A stretch of DNA of 7,465 nucleotides from Lachnospiraceae bacterium (lineage in GTDB: Bacteria; Bacillota; Clostridia; Lachnospirales; Lachnospiraceae): NCBI GenBank assembly GCA_900769175.1, contig CAAGFP010000246.1, forward strand, positions 1 to 7,465, given 5' to 3'. The notes beneath the pieces were generated by a model. The model was not told the DNA's origin, made no database searches, and worked only from the letters and a program-made list of their open reading frames with translations. Made by a program: the position numbers and the translations under genes. Shown piece after piece: positions 6,672 to 7,465 of this stretch; the stretch's first letter is position 1, and each line of letters opens with the position of its first letter.

Positions 6672-7298
6672 TTATATCCGGTCTTTCCTTTCATGACCAA
6701 TTGTGGTGAAATCTCCATGCCCGGGGTATACCTTCGTCTCTTCCGGAAGTTCTTCCATTAACCGGTTTAAGGATTCCTTCATCTCTTTGGCATTTCCCGA
6801 ATAGAAATCGGTACGTCCGTAGCTTTCGAAGAACATGGTATCCCCGCTTATGAGAATTCCATCATTCTCAAAGTAAAAGCAGATGCTTCCTTTTGTATGC
6901 CCGGGTGTTTCCAATACACGACAGCTCATGGAACCTACGGTGATAATATCTCCTTCTTTCACCCATATGTCCGGTTTCACGCTATATGGCTTTCCCATTT
7001 CGGCAGACATATTTAATTCCGGATTCGCAAGAATTACTTCTTCCTTTGCAGATGCATAAATAAGCGCATCATCCGAAATTTGTTTCATTTCGTTTGCTCC
7101 GCAAATATGGTCAAAATGTCCGTGCGTCAATAGAATCGCTCTTACCGTAAGCCCTTTTTCACGAAGCTTACAAAAAATTACATCTCCGGTCTGGGTCGGA
7201 TCTACCACAATTGCATCGTATTCTCCTTCTCTGTGAAGAAAAAAACAATTATTCTCAAGTCGTCCTAAAACAATACAACCTACTTTTAATTCATTCAT
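6672..7298 (-). CDS. Metallo-beta-lactamase-fold hydrolase, glyoxalase II-like
   Basis: A 208-residue cytoplasmic hydrolase of the short YcbL/glyoxalase II-like type. The metal-binding set is complete: THGHFDH (58-64, giving His59, His61, Asp63, His64), TPGHT with His134, SGDTMF with Asp153, and YPGHG with His194. A GRTDFYSGN segment (161-169) is also typical. These motifs support a binuclear zinc or iron hydrolase; the substrate (thioester or other ester) cannot be read from sequence. Start: ATG at 7296-7298 with AAGGTGA 5 nt upstream. An in-frame TTG at 7314-7316 would add six residues (MKKVNS) but would put this ribosome binding site inside the gene and has none of its own. It is 21 nt after relA and 1 nt before hemZ, a tight operon arrangement that I associate with Lachnospiraceae (from memory). 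No link to haem or ppGpp chemistry is established. Confidence 0.9.
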   Translation of the reverse strand: MNELKVGCIVLGRLENNCFFLHREGEYDAIVVDPTQTGDVIFCKLREKGLTVRAILLTHGHFDHICGANEMKQISDDALIYASAKEEVILANPELNMSAEMGKPYSVKPDIWVKEGDIITVGSMSCRVLETPGHTKGSICFYFENDGILISGDTMFFESYGRTDFYSGNAKEMKESLNRLMEELPEETKVYPGHGDFTTIGHERKDRI

Positions 7299-7303
7299 GC
7301 TAT

Positions 7304-7310
7304 TCACCTT
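7304..7310 (-). promoter_or_regulatory. Ribosome binding site that fixes the hydrolase start
   Basis: The minus strand reads AAGGTGA, then five bases, then ATG at 7298. This spacing is right for initiation at that ATG and argues against the in-frame TTG at 7316, which lies upstream of the site. Confidence 0.65.
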
Positions 7311-7319
7311 CTTCAATCA

Positions 7320-7465
7320 TCAGCCGGAGGTTCGCTCCACCTTCATAACGCTGTTGATTGCTTCTATTTTATCTATGATTCTTACCAGCTCTTCCTTACC
7401 GGAAATCTCAAAGCAGATATTCATGGTTGCAATCCCTTTTTTGCTCGTCTTTGTCTGAAGACTGA
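7320..7465 (-). CDS. relA: RelA/SpoT-type (p)ppGpp synthetase/hydrolase, C-terminal end (runs off right edge)
   Basis: Only the last 47 codons and the TGA stop (complement 7320-7322) are present; the gene enters from the right edge. The peptide contains TKTSKKGIATMNICFEI, then GKEELVRIIDKIEAINSVMKV and ends ERTSG. This matches the end of the C-terminal ACT (RAM) domain of long RelA/SpoT homologues, where a KDGIATI...L..IxGVxxVxR pattern is usual. That domain takes part in ribosome and amino-acid-starvation sensing and does not carry the synthetase or hydrolase sites, so the activity of this copy cannot be judged here. The next gene starts 21 nt downstream and is probably co-transcribed. A different ACT-domain protein is the alternative, but the position upstream of the hydrolase and hemZ favours RelA. 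Confidence 0.75.
   Translation of the reverse strand, partial: SLQTKTSKKGIATMNICFEISGKEELVRIIDKIEAINSVMKVERTSG

Noticed and set aside
6671..6718. Longer hemZ reading frame starting at ATG 6718
   Set aside because: It adds 16 residues overlapping the hydrolase gene and lacks a ribosome binding site, whereas ATG 6670 gives a family-like N-terminus.
7299..7316. TTG start at 7316 for the hydrolase
   Set aside because: A good ribosome binding site (7304-7310) lies downstream of it and serves ATG 7298.

Overview
The window looks like a chromosomal stretch from an anaerobic low-to-mid GC Bacillota, most likely a Clostridia/Lachnospiraceae member. This rests on the relA end, metallo-hydrolase and hemZ gene order, strong AGGAGG-type ribosome binding sites, and kinases of the Clostridia-type VAIKEFFP family. 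The taxonomic call is inference; no rRNA or other marker is present. Every gene supported here lies on the minus strand, so the window reads from right to left.

Right part (about 5186-7465): a compact housekeeping run. It begins with the last 47 codons of a RelA/SpoT-type (p)ppGpp enzyme (ACT domain), then a small glyoxalase II-like metallo-beta-lactamase-fold hydrolase, then the HemZ-type radical SAM protein. The genes are 21 nt and 1 nt apart once the best-supported starts are chosen (ATG at 7298 and ATG at 6670, both downstream of the longest-ORF starts).

Left part (1-5157): a phosphoprotein signalling module starting 28 nt after hemZ. It holds two tandem, clearly paralogous membrane Ser/Thr kinases (about 80% identical over the first 290 residues by hand count). 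The first ends just after its membrane segment. The second carries a roughly 300-residue repetitive C-terminal domain that looks like a seven-bladed beta-propeller. Then come a zinc-ribbon/FHA adaptor with three 16-residue repeats centred on G-[KA]-T-V, a soluble PP2C phosphatase, and the N-terminal third or so of an exported trypsin/HtrA-like serine protease that runs off the left edge.

The parts form a plausible circuit: kinase (writer), FHA protein (reader and probable substrate through its threonine repeats), PP2C (eraser) and an exported protease as possible output or co-regulated partner. The last three genes are packed at 2 and 13 nt. A 103-nt gap after the second kinase holds a cluster of palindromes, including a perfect 10-bp inverted repeat followed by T residues on the plus strand. 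No rRNA, tRNA, CRISPR array, insertion sequence or phage gene was seen.
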